Positions 46,112 to 59,642 of a stretch of DNA of 59,646 nucleotides are shown piece after piece. Every line of letters begins with the position of its first letter. Position 1 is the stretch's first letter. The position numbers and the translations under genes were made by a program. Under the pieces are notes generated by a model, which ran no database searches, was not told where the DNA came from, and saw only the letters and a program-made list of their open reading frames with translations. The DNA is from an uncultured Holophagaceae bacterium (GTDB lineage: Bacteria; Acidobacteriota; Holophagae; Holophagales; Holophagaceae), in the NCBI GenBank assembly GCA_903857495.1, contig CAIOFF010000046.1, forward strand, positions 1-59,646. Reading direction: 5' to 3'.

Positions 46112-47485
46112 ATGGAACGTCTCATGGGCCTGGCCGGAATGGTGGCCTTCATCGCCTTTGCCTACGCGCTTTCCCATAACCGCAAGGCCATCCACTGGCG
46201 GACCATCGTCTGGGGCCTGGGGCTGCAGTGGATCTTCGCCCTGGTCGTCCTCAAGGGCGATGCCCTGGCTGGCCTGCTGTCCTTTCTCCCCTTCCCCCGG
46301 GGTACGGGCTGGGTGGTGCTGGGCCTGATGTTCGCGCCCATGCTGCTGCGTCGCTATGCGTCCTATGAGAACAAGAAGCTCAACTGGGGATTGTTCGGGG
46401 TCATTGTCCTGGGTCTCCTCCGGGGCAACCTGGTGGGCTCGACCTTCGACAAGATGCGCATCGTGGTGGAACACCTCATGGCCTACGCCCACGAGGGGGC
46501 CAGCTTCGTCTTCGGGTCCCTGTCCGACGGCCCCGGCAGCAAGGTGGGCATGGTCTTCGCCTTTGCGGTGCTGCCCACCATCATCTTCGTGGCCTCGATC
46601 TTCGCGGTGCTCTACTACCTCGGCGTGATGCAGTGGGTGGTCACCGCCGCCGCCCGGGCCATGGGCCGCTTCCTGAAGGTCTCCGGCGCCGAGAGCGTCA
46701 GCGTGGCCGCCAGCATCCTCATGGGCCAGACCGAGGCGCCCCTCACCATCCGGCCCTTCCTGGCCCGCATGACCCGCAGCGAGCTCATGCTCATCATGAC
46801 CGCGGGCATGGCCCACGTGTCCGGCAGCATCATGGTTGCCTATGTGCAGGTGGCGCACGTGGACATCGTCCACCTGCTTACCGCCGTGATCATGACCGCG
46901 CCGGGGGCCGTGATGATGGCCAAGCTGCTGGAACCCGAGGTGGAAGCCCCGGAGACCGCCGGCGAGGTGAAGGTTGACATCCCCTGCCATGATGCCAACG
47001 TGCTGGACGCGGCGGCCCGCGGCGCCTTCGAGGGCGGCCAGCTGGCCTTCAACGTCGCCGTCATGCTCATCGCCTTCATCGCGCTCATTTACCTGATCAA
47101 TGGCCTGATGAAGGCTGTCCATCCCGGGTTCACGCTGGAGTGGGTGCTGGGCGGGGCGTTCAAGATCCCGGCCTTCCTCATGGGCGTGCCCTGGTCCGAG
47201 GCGGGCCAGGTCGGCGGACTGCTCGGCAAGCGCATGGTGGTCAACGAGTTCGTGGCCTTCCTGGACCTGGGCGCCATGACCAACCTCTCCGCCAAGGCAC
47301 GGCTCATCTCCACCTTCGCCCTCTGCGGCTTCGCCAACTTCAGCAGCATCGCCATCCAGGTCGGTGGCATCGGAGCCCTGGTGCCGGAGCGCCGCGGCGA
47401 CCTGGCCCGGCTCGGGTTCCGGGCCATGCTGGCTGGCACCCTGGCGAACTTCCTGAGCGCCTGCATCGCGGGGATCCTGACCTAG
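46112..47485 (+). CDS. Concentrative nucleoside transporter (CNT/NupC family)
   Basis: 457 residues, about ten hydrophobic helices. Family motifs: ILMGQTEAPLTIRPFL (nucleoside-binding region), GSIMVAYVQ, ALCGFANFSSIAIQVGG, and GALVPERR. A sodium- or proton-driven nucleoside importer in the inner membrane. RBS AGGAGCC lies close to the ATG. The stop is 12 bases before the opposing pssA stop. Confidence 0.93.
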   Translation: MERLMGLAGMVAFIAFAYALSHNRKAIHWRTIVWGLGLQWIFALVVLKGDALAGLLSFLPFPRGTGWVVLGLMFAPMLLRRYASYENKKLNWGLFGVIVLGLLRGNLVGSTFDKMRIVVEHLMAYAHEGASFVFGSLSDGPGSKVGMVFAFAVLPTIIFVASIFAVLYYLGVMQWVVTAAARAMGRFLKVSGAESVSVAASILMGQTEAPLTIRPFLARMTRSELMLIMTAGMAHVSGSIMVAYVQVAHVDIVHLLTAVIMTAPGAVMMAKLLEPEVEAPETAGEVKVDIPCHDANVLDAAARGAFEGGQLAFNVAVMLIAFIALIYLINGLMKAVHPGFTLEWVLGGAFKIPAFLMGVPWSEAGQVGGLLGKRMVVNEFVAFLDLGAMTNLSAKARLISTFALCGFANFSSIAIQVGGIGALVPERRGDLARLGFRAMLAGTLANFLSACIAGILT

Positions 47486-47497
47486 CCAAGCCGAGGA

Positions 47498-48337
47498 TCA
47501 GTTGACGGCTTCGGGCTCTTCCGCGGCGTCGTGGGGGGGCGTGATGCCATGCCACCCGGCTTTCCAGGCCAGGTTCAGGGCCAGCGCCAGCAGGACGTAA
47601 GTGGTGAAGAACGCGATGAAGAATTGCTGCTGGAGCAGGATCATCATCGCAAAGACCAGCACGATGCTGAGGCTGGTGACCATGGAGGTCTTAGGGGTGT
47701 TGGCCTTCTTCTTGAAGCTCGGGAAGCGGAGCGTGGACACCATCAGCAGGCCCACCAGGAACAGCTCCAGGGCAAAGGCGTAGGCCCAGAAGGTCACCGA
47801 GGGCGGGGTGGGGTGCCAGATGATCACCGAGGCCACGCAGGCGGCTCCGGCGGGGATGGGGAGGCCCACGAAGAAGCGGGGATCCACCGCGCCCACGCTG
47901 ACGTTGAAGCGGGCCAGACGAAGGGCCCCGCAGGCGGTGAAGACGAAGCAGGCCGCCCAGCCGGCGGCCCGGAGGTGGCTGTCGTGGATGCCCAGGTGGA
48001 AGAAGCCGTAGCGGTAGGCCAGGATGGCGGGGGCCATGCCGAAGCTCACCACGTCGGCCAGGCTGTCCAGCTGGACGCCGAACTCCGTGGCGGTGTTGGT
48101 GGCCCGGGCCACCCGGCCGTCCAGGCCATCGAAGACCCCAGCCAGCACCAGCAGGCCCGCGGCCCACTGGAAGTAGTATTCCGGCCGGGCCCCGGCGGCA
48201 TTGATGGACATGACCACGCTGGAGAAGCCGCAGAAGATCGAGGCCATGGTGATGCTGGAGGGCAGCACGAACATGCCCCGCCGCATCGCACGCTGGCGAC
48301 GGGCTCGGCGTTCCTCGGGGGTCAGTCGGGGTTTCAT
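47498..48337 (-). CDS. pssA: CDP-diacylglycerol-serine O-phosphatidyltransferase
   Basis: 279 residues with several TM helices and the CDP-alcohol transferase motif DGLDGRVARATNTATEFGVQLDSLAD (Asp-Gly-x2-Ala-Arg ... Gly-x3-Asp-x3-Asp). It makes phosphatidylserine, precursor of phosphatidylethanolamine, in the inner membrane. Basic N terminus (ERRARRQRAMRRG). The 78-base gap to the divergent mnmG gene contains both promoters; no clear boxes seen. Confidence 0.92.
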   Translation of the reverse strand: MKPRLTPEERRARRQRAMRRGMFVLPSSITMASIFCGFSSVVMSINAAGARPEYYFQWAAGLLVLAGVFDGLDGRVARATNTATEFGVQLDSLADVVSFGMAPAILAYRYGFFHLGIHDSHLRAAGWAACFVFTACGALRLARFNVSVGAVDPRFFVGLPIPAGAACVASVIIWHPTPPSVTFWAYAFALELFLVGLLMVSTLRFPSFKKKANTPKTSMVTSLSIVLVFAMMILLQQQFFIAFFTTYVLLALALNLAWKAGWHGITPPHDAAEEPEAVN

Positions 48338-48415
48338 GGCCTCAGTTTCTCACATCCCATGCCCGCCCGGTGGGATCCGGGTCCCGAGGGTATCCTGATC
48401 CCCTAGGGGGAGCAC

Positions 48416-50299
48416 TTGCAGCAGGTTGTCGTCATCGGCGGAGGGCACGCGGGACTTGAGGCTGCGCAGATCGCGGCCCGCATGGGCATGGCCACCACCC
48501 TGCTGACCATGAACCTGGACCAGATTGGCCAGATGAGCTGCAACCCCAGCATCGGGGGGGTCGGCAAGGGCCACATGGTGCGCGAGCTGGACGCCCTGGG
48601 GGGGGCCATGGGCCGCCTCATCGACGCCACCGGCATCCACTTCCGCATCCTTAATGAGAGCCGGGGCGTCGCGGTCCGCGGGCCCCGGGCCCAGGCGGAC
48701 AAGGTCAAGTACCGCAGCGCCGCCCGGCAGCTGCTGGAGCGGACCCCCCACCTGAAGCTGCGTCAGGGCATGGCCGCCCAGCTGCTCTGGCGGGAGGGCA
48801 CCCGGGGCCTGCGGGGGGTTGAGCTGCTTGACGGCTCCGTGCTCCCCTGCGTCGCCGTGGTGGTCACCAGCGGCACCTTCCTGAACGGGCAGGTACTCAT
48901 CGGGGCCCGGCGCCTGGAGGCGGGTCGGGCCGGGGAGCCCGCCAGCACGCACCTGGCCCAGCAGTTGCGGAGCCTGGGCCTCCGCCACCGGCGCCTGAAG
49001 ACCGGCACCAGCCCCCGGATCGCCAGCGGGTCCATCGACTTCAGCCGCCTCCTGGTCCAGCCCGGGGATGACCCGCCGCGGCCCTTCAGCTTCTTCAGCA
49101 CCGCCATCCCCCAGCGGCAGGTGCCCTGCCACATCGTCCACACCACGGCCCAGACCGAGGCCATCGTGCGGGAGAACCTCAGCCAGTCCAGCCTGTACGG
49201 GGGGCATATCGAGGGCGTCGGGCCCCGCTACTGCCCTTCCATCGAGGACAAGTTCGTGAAGTTCCCGGACAAGGGCCGGCACCAGATCTTCGTGGAGCCC
49301 GAGAGCCTGGAGACCGAGGAGACCTACCTGGCGGGACTCTCCACCTCCCTACCGCCCGAGGTGCAGCTGCGCATGGTCAGAAGCCTGCCGGGCTTCGAGG
49401 CGGCAGAGATCCTCCGCCCCGGCTACGCCATCGAGTACGACAGCTTCGACCCGCTGCAGCTGCACCGGGACCTCTCCGTGGCGGAGCTCGAGGGGGTCTG
49501 GTTCGCGGGCCAGATCAACGGCACCACGGGCTACGAGGAGGCGGCGGGCCAGGGTCTGCTGGCCGGAATCAACGCCGTGCGATGGCTCCGGGAGCAGGAG
49601 CCGGTGGTGCTGGGCCGGGACCAGGCCTACCTCGGCGTCATGGTGGATGACCTCGTCACCAAGGGCACGGACGAGCCCTACCGCATGCTCACAGCCCGGG
49701 CTGAGCACCGGCTGGCTCTGGCCTGCGACCTGGCGGACAGCCGCCTGCTGGCCGTGGCCCGGACGGTGGGAGCCCTCGCGCCCGAGGAACTGGCCCAGGT
49801 CGAGGTCCGGGCGGCGACCCGGGACCAGCTGAAGGCCCGCTGCGACGAGGCCTGGGTCACGCAGACCAGCCCCTTTGGCGCCATCGCGGCGGGGGCGGGC
49901 ATCCGGCTCGACGCGGGCCTGACGCTGGCGGAGCTGTTCCGGCGGCAGCGGGTGAGCCCCGCGGACGCGGATGCCTGCCTGGTCCTGCTGGAGGGGTGGA
50001 ACCCGGATCAGCCCGGCTGGGATGCGGCCCGGGAGCGGGACCTGCTGCTCTTCGACCTGCGCTACGCCCCCTACCGGGACCGGGAGGCCCGGCTCCTGGA
50101 AGGCCAGAGGGCCTGGGACCACGTGCGGATCCCCTCGGACCTGCGGGTGGATCACCTCCACGGCATCTCAAGGGAAGTGATGGAAAAGCTGGCCCTGCAC
50201 CGCCCGGAGACCCTGGGCCAGGCCAGCCGGATCCCCGGGATCACCCCGGCAGCGGTGACCATCCTCCACCTGCTGATTCATCGCTCGCAGAGCATATAG
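48416..50299 (+). CDS. mnmG: tRNA uridine 5-carboxymethylaminomethyl modification enzyme
   Basis: 627 residues, the usual size, from a TTG start at 48416 with AGGGGGAG just upstream; no ATG/GTG fits before the FAD motif. FAD-binding VVIGGGHAGLEAAQ, then CNPSIGGVGKGHMVRELDALGG, and QINGTTGYEEAAGQG, all MnmG signatures. With MnmE it modifies wobble U34 of tRNAs in the cytoplasm. Confidence 0.97.
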   Translation: MQQVVVIGGGHAGLEAAQIAARMGMATTLLTMNLDQIGQMSCNPSIGGVGKGHMVRELDALGGAMGRLIDATGIHFRILNESRGVAVRGPRAQADKVKYRSAARQLLERTPHLKLRQGMAAQLLWREGTRGLRGVELLDGSVLPCVAVVVTSGTFLNGQVLIGARRLEAGRAGEPASTHLAQQLRSLGLRHRRLKTGTSPRIASGSIDFSRLLVQPGDDPPRPFSFFSTAIPQRQVPCHIVHTTAQTEAIVRENLSQSSLYGGHIEGVGPRYCPSIEDKFVKFPDKGRHQIFVEPESLETEETYLAGLSTSLPPEVQLRMVRSLPGFEAAEILRPGYAIEYDSFDPLQLHRDLSVAELEGVWFAGQINGTTGYEEAAGQGLLAGINAVRWLREQEPVVLGRDQAYLGVMVDDLVTKGTDEPYRMLTARAEHRLALACDLADSRLLAVARTVGALAPEELAQVEVRAATRDQLKARCDEAWVTQTSPFGAIAAGAGIRLDAGLTLAELFRRQRVSPADADACLVLLEGWNPDQPGWDAARERDLLLFDLRYAPYRDREARLLEGQRAWDHVRIPSDLRVDHLHGISREVMEKLALHRPETLGQASRIPGITPAAVTILHLLIHRSQSI

Positions 50300-50319
50300 T
50301 TGAATTGTGATTATTGTCC

Positions 50320-50350
50320 TTGAGTCTCCATTCAGCTGGAACCTTAATCT
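50320..50350 (+). promoter_or_regulatory. MerR-type promoter/operator of the copper operon
   Basis: -35 TTGAGT (50320-50325) and -10 TAATCT (50345-50350) are separated by 19 bases, the long spacer typical of MerR-regulated promoters. An imperfect dyad (TCCA-N6-TGGA) is centred in the spacer. It lies 30 bases before the merR-type start, suggesting self-regulation of the whole operon. Confidence 0.6.
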
Positions 50351-50379
50351 AAGGGGGAGTCGTTGACCAGGAGGTCCCC

Positions 50380-50862
50380 GTGACAACCGTACTCGACACC
50401 CCCGCCCCCGCTGCCAGCGCTCCCGTCCGGATGCTGAAGATCGGCCAGCTGGCCTCCCGGTCGGGGATCACGGCCCGCAACCTCCGCTTTTACGCAGACG
50501 CCGGCGTGTTCGGCGAGCTGCCGCGGTCGCCCAAGGGCTACCGGCTCTTTCCCCCGGAGGCCGTGCACTGGGTCCAGATCCTGAAGGCCTCCCAGGCCGC
50601 AGGCTTCAGCCTCGAGGAGGTCCAGGAACTGCTCCGGGCCCTCCGCCAGGACACGGCCCCCTGCGAGCATGTCCGGGAGGCCCTGTCTGGCAAGCTCACC
50701 GTGCTGGAGACTCGCCTGGCCGAGATCCAGCTCCTGGTGGACATCCTGCGGAACACCCTCGGGACGCCGGACGGCTTCAGCCGGGACCTGGGCTGCAACC
50801 TGATGGAAACCCTGCTGCTGGAGTCGGCGCGGCTGCCCGCCCTGGCCGAGCACAGAGCCTGA
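50380..50862 (+). CDS. MerR-family metal-responsive regulator
   Basis: 160 residues, GTG start with GGAGGT 5 bases upstream. MerR helix-turn-helix (LKIGQLASRSGITARNLRFYADAGVF) after a 17-residue N-terminal extension, then a coiled-coil dimerisation helix. Only two Cys: Cys95 (APCEHV) at the start of the dimer helix and Cys139 (DLGCNL) near the metal loop. CueR uses a close Cys-x7-Cys pair, absent here; the spacing looks more like PbrR/MerR types. The copper genes that follow suggest it senses Cu+ or Ag+, but this is context only. Confidence 0.88.
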   Translation: MTTVLDTPAPAASAPVRMLKIGQLASRSGITARNLRFYADAGVFGELPRSPKGYRLFPPEAVHWVQILKASQAAGFSLEEVQELLRALRQDTAPCEHVREALSGKLTVLETRLAEIQLLVDILRNTLGTPDGFSRDLGCNLMETLLLESARLPALAEHRA

Positions 50863-50881
50863 CAACGTTGAGGAGGCAAGC

Positions 50882-51088
50882 ATGAGCGGTGTGGTGTATC
50901 GAGTCCAGGGCATGACCTGCGGCGGCTGTGCGAAGCACGTGGAGAAGGCCCTCAAGGGCGTCGCCGGCGTGACCGCCGTGGCCACGGACGTGGCCAAGGG
51001 CACGGCGACAGTCGAGGGCGAGGCTTCCTACAAGGCCCTGGCCGCCAGCGTGGCCGAGGCGGGATATGAGATGGTGGGTCCGGCCTGA
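50882..51088 (+). CDS. copZ: Heavy-metal-associated copper chaperone (CopZ-like)
   Basis: 68 residues: one HMA domain with MTCGGC (Cys14 and Cys17 region) and the beta-alpha-beta-beta-alpha-beta pattern. It carries Cu+ in the cytoplasm to CopA. GAGG lies 8 bases before the ATG. Sits between the regulator and the pump in one operon, 23 bases before copA. Confidence 0.9.
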   Translation: MSGVVYRVQGMTCGGCAKHVEKALKGVAGVTAVATDVAKGTATVEGEASYKALAASVAEAGYEMVGPA

Positions 51089-51111
51089 ACCCCGGGCCCG
51101 GAGGGAGCACC

Positions 51112-53217
51112 TTGGGCCAGCAGACCTATACCGTCTCGGGCATGACCTGCGCGGCCTGTGTGCGCCACGTGGAGAAGGCCCTGAAGGCCACGCCGGGCGT
51201 GGCCGCGGCGGGGGTGAACCTGGCCACCAGCACGGTGACCGTAGAGGGCACCGCAACCTTTGAGGCCCTGGCCCTCCAACTGGAGGATGCTGGCTACGGG
51301 CTGGCCGCGATCGAGCCGGACACGCCGGCGGGCGATGAGCTCGCGCCTGCCCGGCGGCGCATGCTCCTGGCCCTGGTGCTCTCGGCCCCCATGCTGGTGA
51401 CGATGGTCCCGGGCCTGGGCTGGCACCTGCCCGGGTGGGTGCAGCTGCTGCTGGCCACGCCCGTGGTCTTCGGGGCGGGCCTGGGGTTCTTCCAGCGCGC
51501 GCTGCGTCAGGCCCGGCATGGCCAGGCCTCCATGGACACGCTCATCGCGCTGGGCTCAGGCATCGCCTGGACCTTCGCCGTGGGGGAGTGGTGGCAGGGG
51601 GCTCACCACTTAAGCTTTGAGACGGCCGCGGCCTTGGTGGCCTTCCTGCTCACTGGCAAGTACCTCGAAGCCCGGGCCAAGACCCGGGCCACCGACGCGC
51701 TGAAGGCGCTGCTCGCCCTGGCGCCGCCCACGGCCCTGAGGATCGAGGCTGATGGGTCCCTGCTGGAGGTGCCGGTCTCCGCGCTGCATCCGGGCGACCG
51801 GGTGCGGGTGCTGCCGGGCCAGGCGGTGCCTGCGGATGGCCGCGTGAGCTCCGGTGTGGCGGAGGTCGATGAGTCCATGCTGACGGGTGAGCCCCTGCCG
51901 GTACCCAAGGGACCCGGCGAGGCGCTGGTGGCGGGCACCGTGGTGCACGGCTCGGCCCTGGAGCTGGAGGTGCTCGCCGTCGGGGCCGACACGCAGCTGG
52001 CCCGCATGGCCGCGCTGGTGGCCCAGGCCCAAGGCTCCAAGGCGCCGGCCCAGGATCTGGCGGACCGGATCAGTGCGGTCTTCGTGCCTCTCATCCTCGT
52101 GCTCGCGGCGGTCACCTTCGCGGGGTGGTGGTGGCTCGGCGGCGGGTTCGCCCAGGCCTGGCGCCCGGCGGTGACGCTGCTGGTGATCGCCTGCCCCTGC
52201 GCCCTCGGGTTGGCCACCCCGGTGGCGGTCATGGTGGGCCTCGGTGCCGCCGCCCGCCAGGGCGTGCTCGTGCGCGATGCCGCCGCCCTGGAGGCCCTGG
52301 GGCAGGCCACAGACCTGGTCTTCGACAAGACGGGCACCCTCACTGAGGGCCGTCCCCGCCTGCGGCAGGTCATCTCCTGCGAGGGCCTGTCGGAAGCGGA
52401 CCTGCTGGCAATCGGGGCGAGCCTGGAGCGGGACTCGGAGCATCCCATTGGCCGAGGCATTCGCGCGGCCCATGCCGGGTCGGACCTTCCGGTGCAGGCC
52501 TTCCGGGCCCACCCGGGGGGAGGCATCACGGGGGAGCTGGAGGGCCGGGCCTGGCGCCTGGGCAGTGCCGCTTTCCTGGGGACGGAGTTCCCCCCGATCG
52601 AGGAGGACGGCATCGCCGTGGGGCTCGCGGATGCTGCGGGGCTCCAGGGGCTGTTCATCCTGGGGGACCGGCTTCGCGCCGAAGCGCCTGGCGTGGTGGC
52701 TCAGCTCAAGCTGCAGGGGCTGCGGCTGCACCTGCTCACCGGTGACCGGGCCGCTCCGGCGCGGGCCATGGCGGCGGCGGCGGGCATCGAGGAAGTCACG
52801 GCCGAGGTGCGCCCGGAGGCCAAGCTGGCACACCTGAAGGCGCTGCAGGCCCAGGGCGCGGTGGTGGGCTTCGTGGGCGACGGGGTCAATGATGCTCCGG
52901 CCCTGGCCCAGGCAGATTGCGGCATTGCCATGGGCTCCGGCGCCGGGGAGCAGGGCACGGGAGCGGCCATGGCCGCGGCGCCGCTGGTATTGTTGCGGCC
53001 GGGCCTCGAGCCGATCCTCGCGGCAAGGCGACTGGCGCTGCGCACCCACCGGGTGATCCGCCAGAACCTGGGCTGGGCCTTCGGCTACAACCTGGTGCTG
53101 GTGCCCCTGGCGGCCTTCGGGCAGCTGGAGCGCTTCGGCGGTCCCATGCTGGCGGGCGTGGCCATGGGCCTGAGCAGCCTCACGGTGGTGCTCAACGCGC
53201 TGCGGCTACGGCGCTGA
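51112..53217 (+). CDS. copA: Cu+-exporting P-type ATPase
   Basis: 701 residues from a TTG start at 51112, with GGAGGGAG 4 bases upstream. One N-terminal HMA domain (MTCAAC, Cys13/Cys16). About eight TM helices; ion-binding CPC at Cys361-Cys363 (IACPCALG), phosphorylation Asp405 in DKTGTL, HP motif (SEHPIG), and GDGVNDAPAL. The CPC motif and single HMA point to Cu+ (or Ag+) efflux across the inner membrane. It ends 1 base before the opposing galU stop. Confidence 0.96.
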   Translation: MGQQTYTVSGMTCAACVRHVEKALKATPGVAAAGVNLATSTVTVEGTATFEALALQLEDAGYGLAAIEPDTPAGDELAPARRRMLLALVLSAPMLVTMVPGLGWHLPGWVQLLLATPVVFGAGLGFFQRALRQARHGQASMDTLIALGSGIAWTFAVGEWWQGAHHLSFETAAALVAFLLTGKYLEARAKTRATDALKALLALAPPTALRIEADGSLLEVPVSALHPGDRVRVLPGQAVPADGRVSSGVAEVDESMLTGEPLPVPKGPGEALVAGTVVHGSALELEVLAVGADTQLARMAALVAQAQGSKAPAQDLADRISAVFVPLILVLAAVTFAGWWWLGGGFAQAWRPAVTLLVIACPCALGLATPVAVMVGLGAAARQGVLVRDAAALEALGQATDLVFDKTGTLTEGRPRLRQVISCEGLSEADLLAIGASLERDSEHPIGRGIRAAHAGSDLPVQAFRAHPGGGITGELEGRAWRLGSAAFLGTEFPPIEEDGIAVGLADAAGLQGLFILGDRLRAEAPGVVAQLKLQGLRLHLLTGDRAAPARAMAAAAGIEEVTAEVRPEAKLAHLKALQAQGAVVGFVGDGVNDAPALAQADCGIAMGSGAGEQGTGAAMAAAPLVLLRPGLEPILAARRLALRTHRVIRQNLGWAFGYNLVLVPLAAFGQLERFGGPMLAGVAMGLSSLTVVLNALRLRR

Positions 53218-53218
53218 G

Positions 53219-54091
53219 CTACAGCTCCTGCGCCAGGCCTTTCAGGTAGGCGATGAATTCGGGACGCAGCTCGTCGCGCTTGAGGGCGAACTCGATGTTG
53301 GCCTTCAAGTAGTCCAGCTTGTTGCCGGTATCGTAGCGCTTGGCGGGAATGGGTGCGGCCACCAGCCGTCCCTCGCGTGCCAGGGCGGCCAGCGCGTCGG
53401 TGAGCTGGTACTCGCCGCCGACGCCAGGCTCCAGCGCGGCGAGGTGCTCGAAGACGCGGGGCTCCAGCACGTAGCGGCCCACCACGGCCCAGCGGCTGGG
53501 GGCATCTTCCGGTGCGGGCTTTTCGACAATGGTTGTCACATCCCAGGAGGAACCCTGGCTGTCTGTGGCGTTGACGATGCCGTAGCGGGAGACGTGTTCG
53601 AGGGGGACTTCCTGCACGCCCACCACGGATTTCCCGGTGGCGCGATAGGCGGCGATGAGGGCATCCAGCGCCCGGTCCCGTTCATCGAAGACATCGTCGC
53701 CCAGCAGCAGGGCGAAGGGCTCGTGGCCGACAGCGTAGCGTGCGCAGAGGACCGCGTGGCCCAGGCCCAGGGGCTCGCCCTGGCGCACGTAGGCGAAGTG
53801 GGCCAGGTGGCTGATGCCCCGGACCAGCTCCAGGTCCTCCTGCTTGCCCCGCCGCCGGAGGGTGTCCTCCAGCTCGAAGGCGACGTCGAAGTGGTTCTCA
53901 ATGGCCGCCTTGCCGCGCCCGGTCACCAGCACCAGGCTCTCGATGCCCGCCCGGATGGCCTCCTCGACCACGTATTGGATGACCGGCGTATCCACTAAGG
54001 GGAGCATTTCCTTGGGTTGGGCCTTGGTGGCAGGCAGGAATCGGGTGCCGAGCCCTGCGACTGGAATGACCGCTTTCCGGAGGGTCTTCAT
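53219..54091 (-). CDS. galU: UTP-glucose-1-phosphate uridylyltransferase
   Basis: 290 residues. VIPVAGLGTRFLPATKAQPKEMLPL at the N terminus, GLGHAVLCA and GEYQLTDAL are GalU hallmarks. It makes UDP-glucose for envelope polysaccharide. It faces the copper operon tail-to-tail; the stops are nearly adjacent. Confidence 0.95.
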   Translation of the reverse strand: MKTLRKAVIPVAGLGTRFLPATKAQPKEMLPLVDTPVIQYVVEEAIRAGIESLVLVTGRGKAAIENHFDVAFELEDTLRRRGKQEDLELVRGISHLAHFAYVRQGEPLGLGHAVLCARYAVGHEPFALLLGDDVFDERDRALDALIAAYRATGKSVVGVQEVPLEHVSRYGIVNATDSQGSSWDVTTIVEKPAPEDAPSRWAVVGRYVLEPRVFEHLAALEPGVGGEYQLTDALAALAREGRLVAAPIPAKRYDTGNKLDYLKANIEFALKRDELRPEFIAYLKGLAQEL

Positions 54092-54157
54092 GTCAGCTCC
54101 ATGGGGCCATGATGGCCTAAGGAGCAGTGGTGGCGGAAGATTCTGGCCCCCCGTCGC

Positions 54158-54195
54158 AAATTTTTTCTTGCGTCAGCGGGCACAGGTGTTAGTCT
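54158..54195 (+). promoter_or_regulatory. Probable rRNA operon promoter
   Basis: -35 TTGCGT (54168-54173) and -10 TAGTCT (54190-54195), spacer 16, with an AT-rich stretch (AAATTTTTTC) just upstream that resembles an UP element. It is the only convincing promoter in the 322-base gap between galU and 16S. Confidence 0.5.
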
Positions 54196-54413
54196 GAATG
54201 TCCTGCGCAGTTGAGGCTGCGGGGTGCAAGAAGCGGCCGGAAGGCGGTTTCGACCATGTGGAAGCATGGGGGCGTCTTTGAAAACCGGATAGAAGATAGG
54301 AAGCCTTTGAGGATTTCGTTCGATGTCTTAGGACAGGGGACGGGATTCAGAGAAATACGACCAGAACATTGGCCTGAGGGACGGAAGTTCCGAGGGTGAA
54401 GGGTTCAGGAATG
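54196..54413 (+). ncRNA. rRNA leader with 16S processing stem and boxA-like sequence
   Basis: Transcribed leader, no gene. GCGTCTTTGAAAACCGGATAG (from 54272) is boxA-like (GTCTTTGAAAAC) and also complementary to 56035-56058 downstream of 16S (about 20 of 23 pairs), forming the stem that RNase III would cut to release pre-16S. Confidence 0.65.
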
Positions 54414-56118
<1,705 letters not shown>

Positions 56119-56194
56119 GGGCCCGTAGCTCAGCTGGGAGAGCGCCTGGTTTGCATCCAGGAGGTCGTCGGTTCGATCCCGGTCGGGTCCACCA
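56119..56194 (+). tRNA. tRNA-Ala (TGC), CCA encoded
   Basis: Acceptor GGGCCCG / CGGGTCC with one G-T pair, D arm TAGCTCAGCTGGGAGAG, anticodon stem/loop CCTGG-TTTGCAT-CCAGG with anticodon TGC, T arm GTCGGTTCGATCCCGG region, encoded CCA. Lies in the 16S-23S spacer. Confidence 0.96.
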
Positions 56195-56217
56195 GAGCCC
56201 TCTGGAGCGCGAGATTG

Positions 56218-56295
<78 letters not shown>

Positions 56296-56507
56296 TTATT
56301 TGAGTTGAGTTGAGATCCTTTGGGATTTGAATCCAGCTCAAGACCGGTTCGAGGATCGGTGGCCGAGAGGCAGAGTTGTTTGACAGTCAAATAGAAGGAA
56401 TAGAGAAGGGAAAGCCTTAGCGTTGAAGTGACGTTAGGGATTTAGCGAGGCAAAAGAGTAGAGCAATACTTTTGTGGTTTGAAGTCAATGTAATTCATTG
56501 ATGGAAG
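56296..56507 (+). ncRNA. tRNA-Ile to 23S spacer with 23S processing stem
   Basis: ATGTAATTCATTGATGGAAGG (from 56488) pairs with 59443-59469 after 23S, and AGGGATTTAGCGA (56436-56448) pairs perfectly with 59494-59506. Together they form a two-part stem closing pre-23S. GTTGTTTGACAGTCAAAT is a weak boxA-like sequence. No gene. Confidence 0.65.
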
Positions 56508-59453
<2,946 letters not shown>

Positions 59454-59525
59454 CATCAATGAATTGCATCACCACGAACGCGCTCCATGCGCTTCGCTAA
59501 ATCCCTTCTCAACCCTTCTACCCTT
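59454..59525 (+). ncRNA. 23S-5S spacer
   Basis: 72 bases with the 3' halves of the 23S stems (59443-59469 and 59494-59506). No gene. Confidence 0.6.
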
Positions 59526-59642
59526 CGTCGTGGCTTTTCCCCAGGGGTCACACCCGTTCCCATCCCGAACACGGCCGTTAAGACCTGGAGGGCCGATGAT
59601 ACTGCTCTGCACAGGAGTGGAAAAGTAGGTCGCTGCGACGTT
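59526..59642 (+). rRNA. rrf: 5S ribosomal RNA
   Basis: CCCATCCCGAACACGG (loop B/C region) and GTAGGTCGC near the end are typical. Terminal helix pairs CGTCGTGGC (59526-59534) with GCTGCGACG (59632-59640). About 117 bases; the 3' end lies at or within a few bases of the window edge. Confidence 0.93.

Noticed and set aside
54211..54399. 62-codon frame in the rRNA leader
   Set aside because: Lies over the processing stem and boxA-like sequence; no ribosome site or homology.
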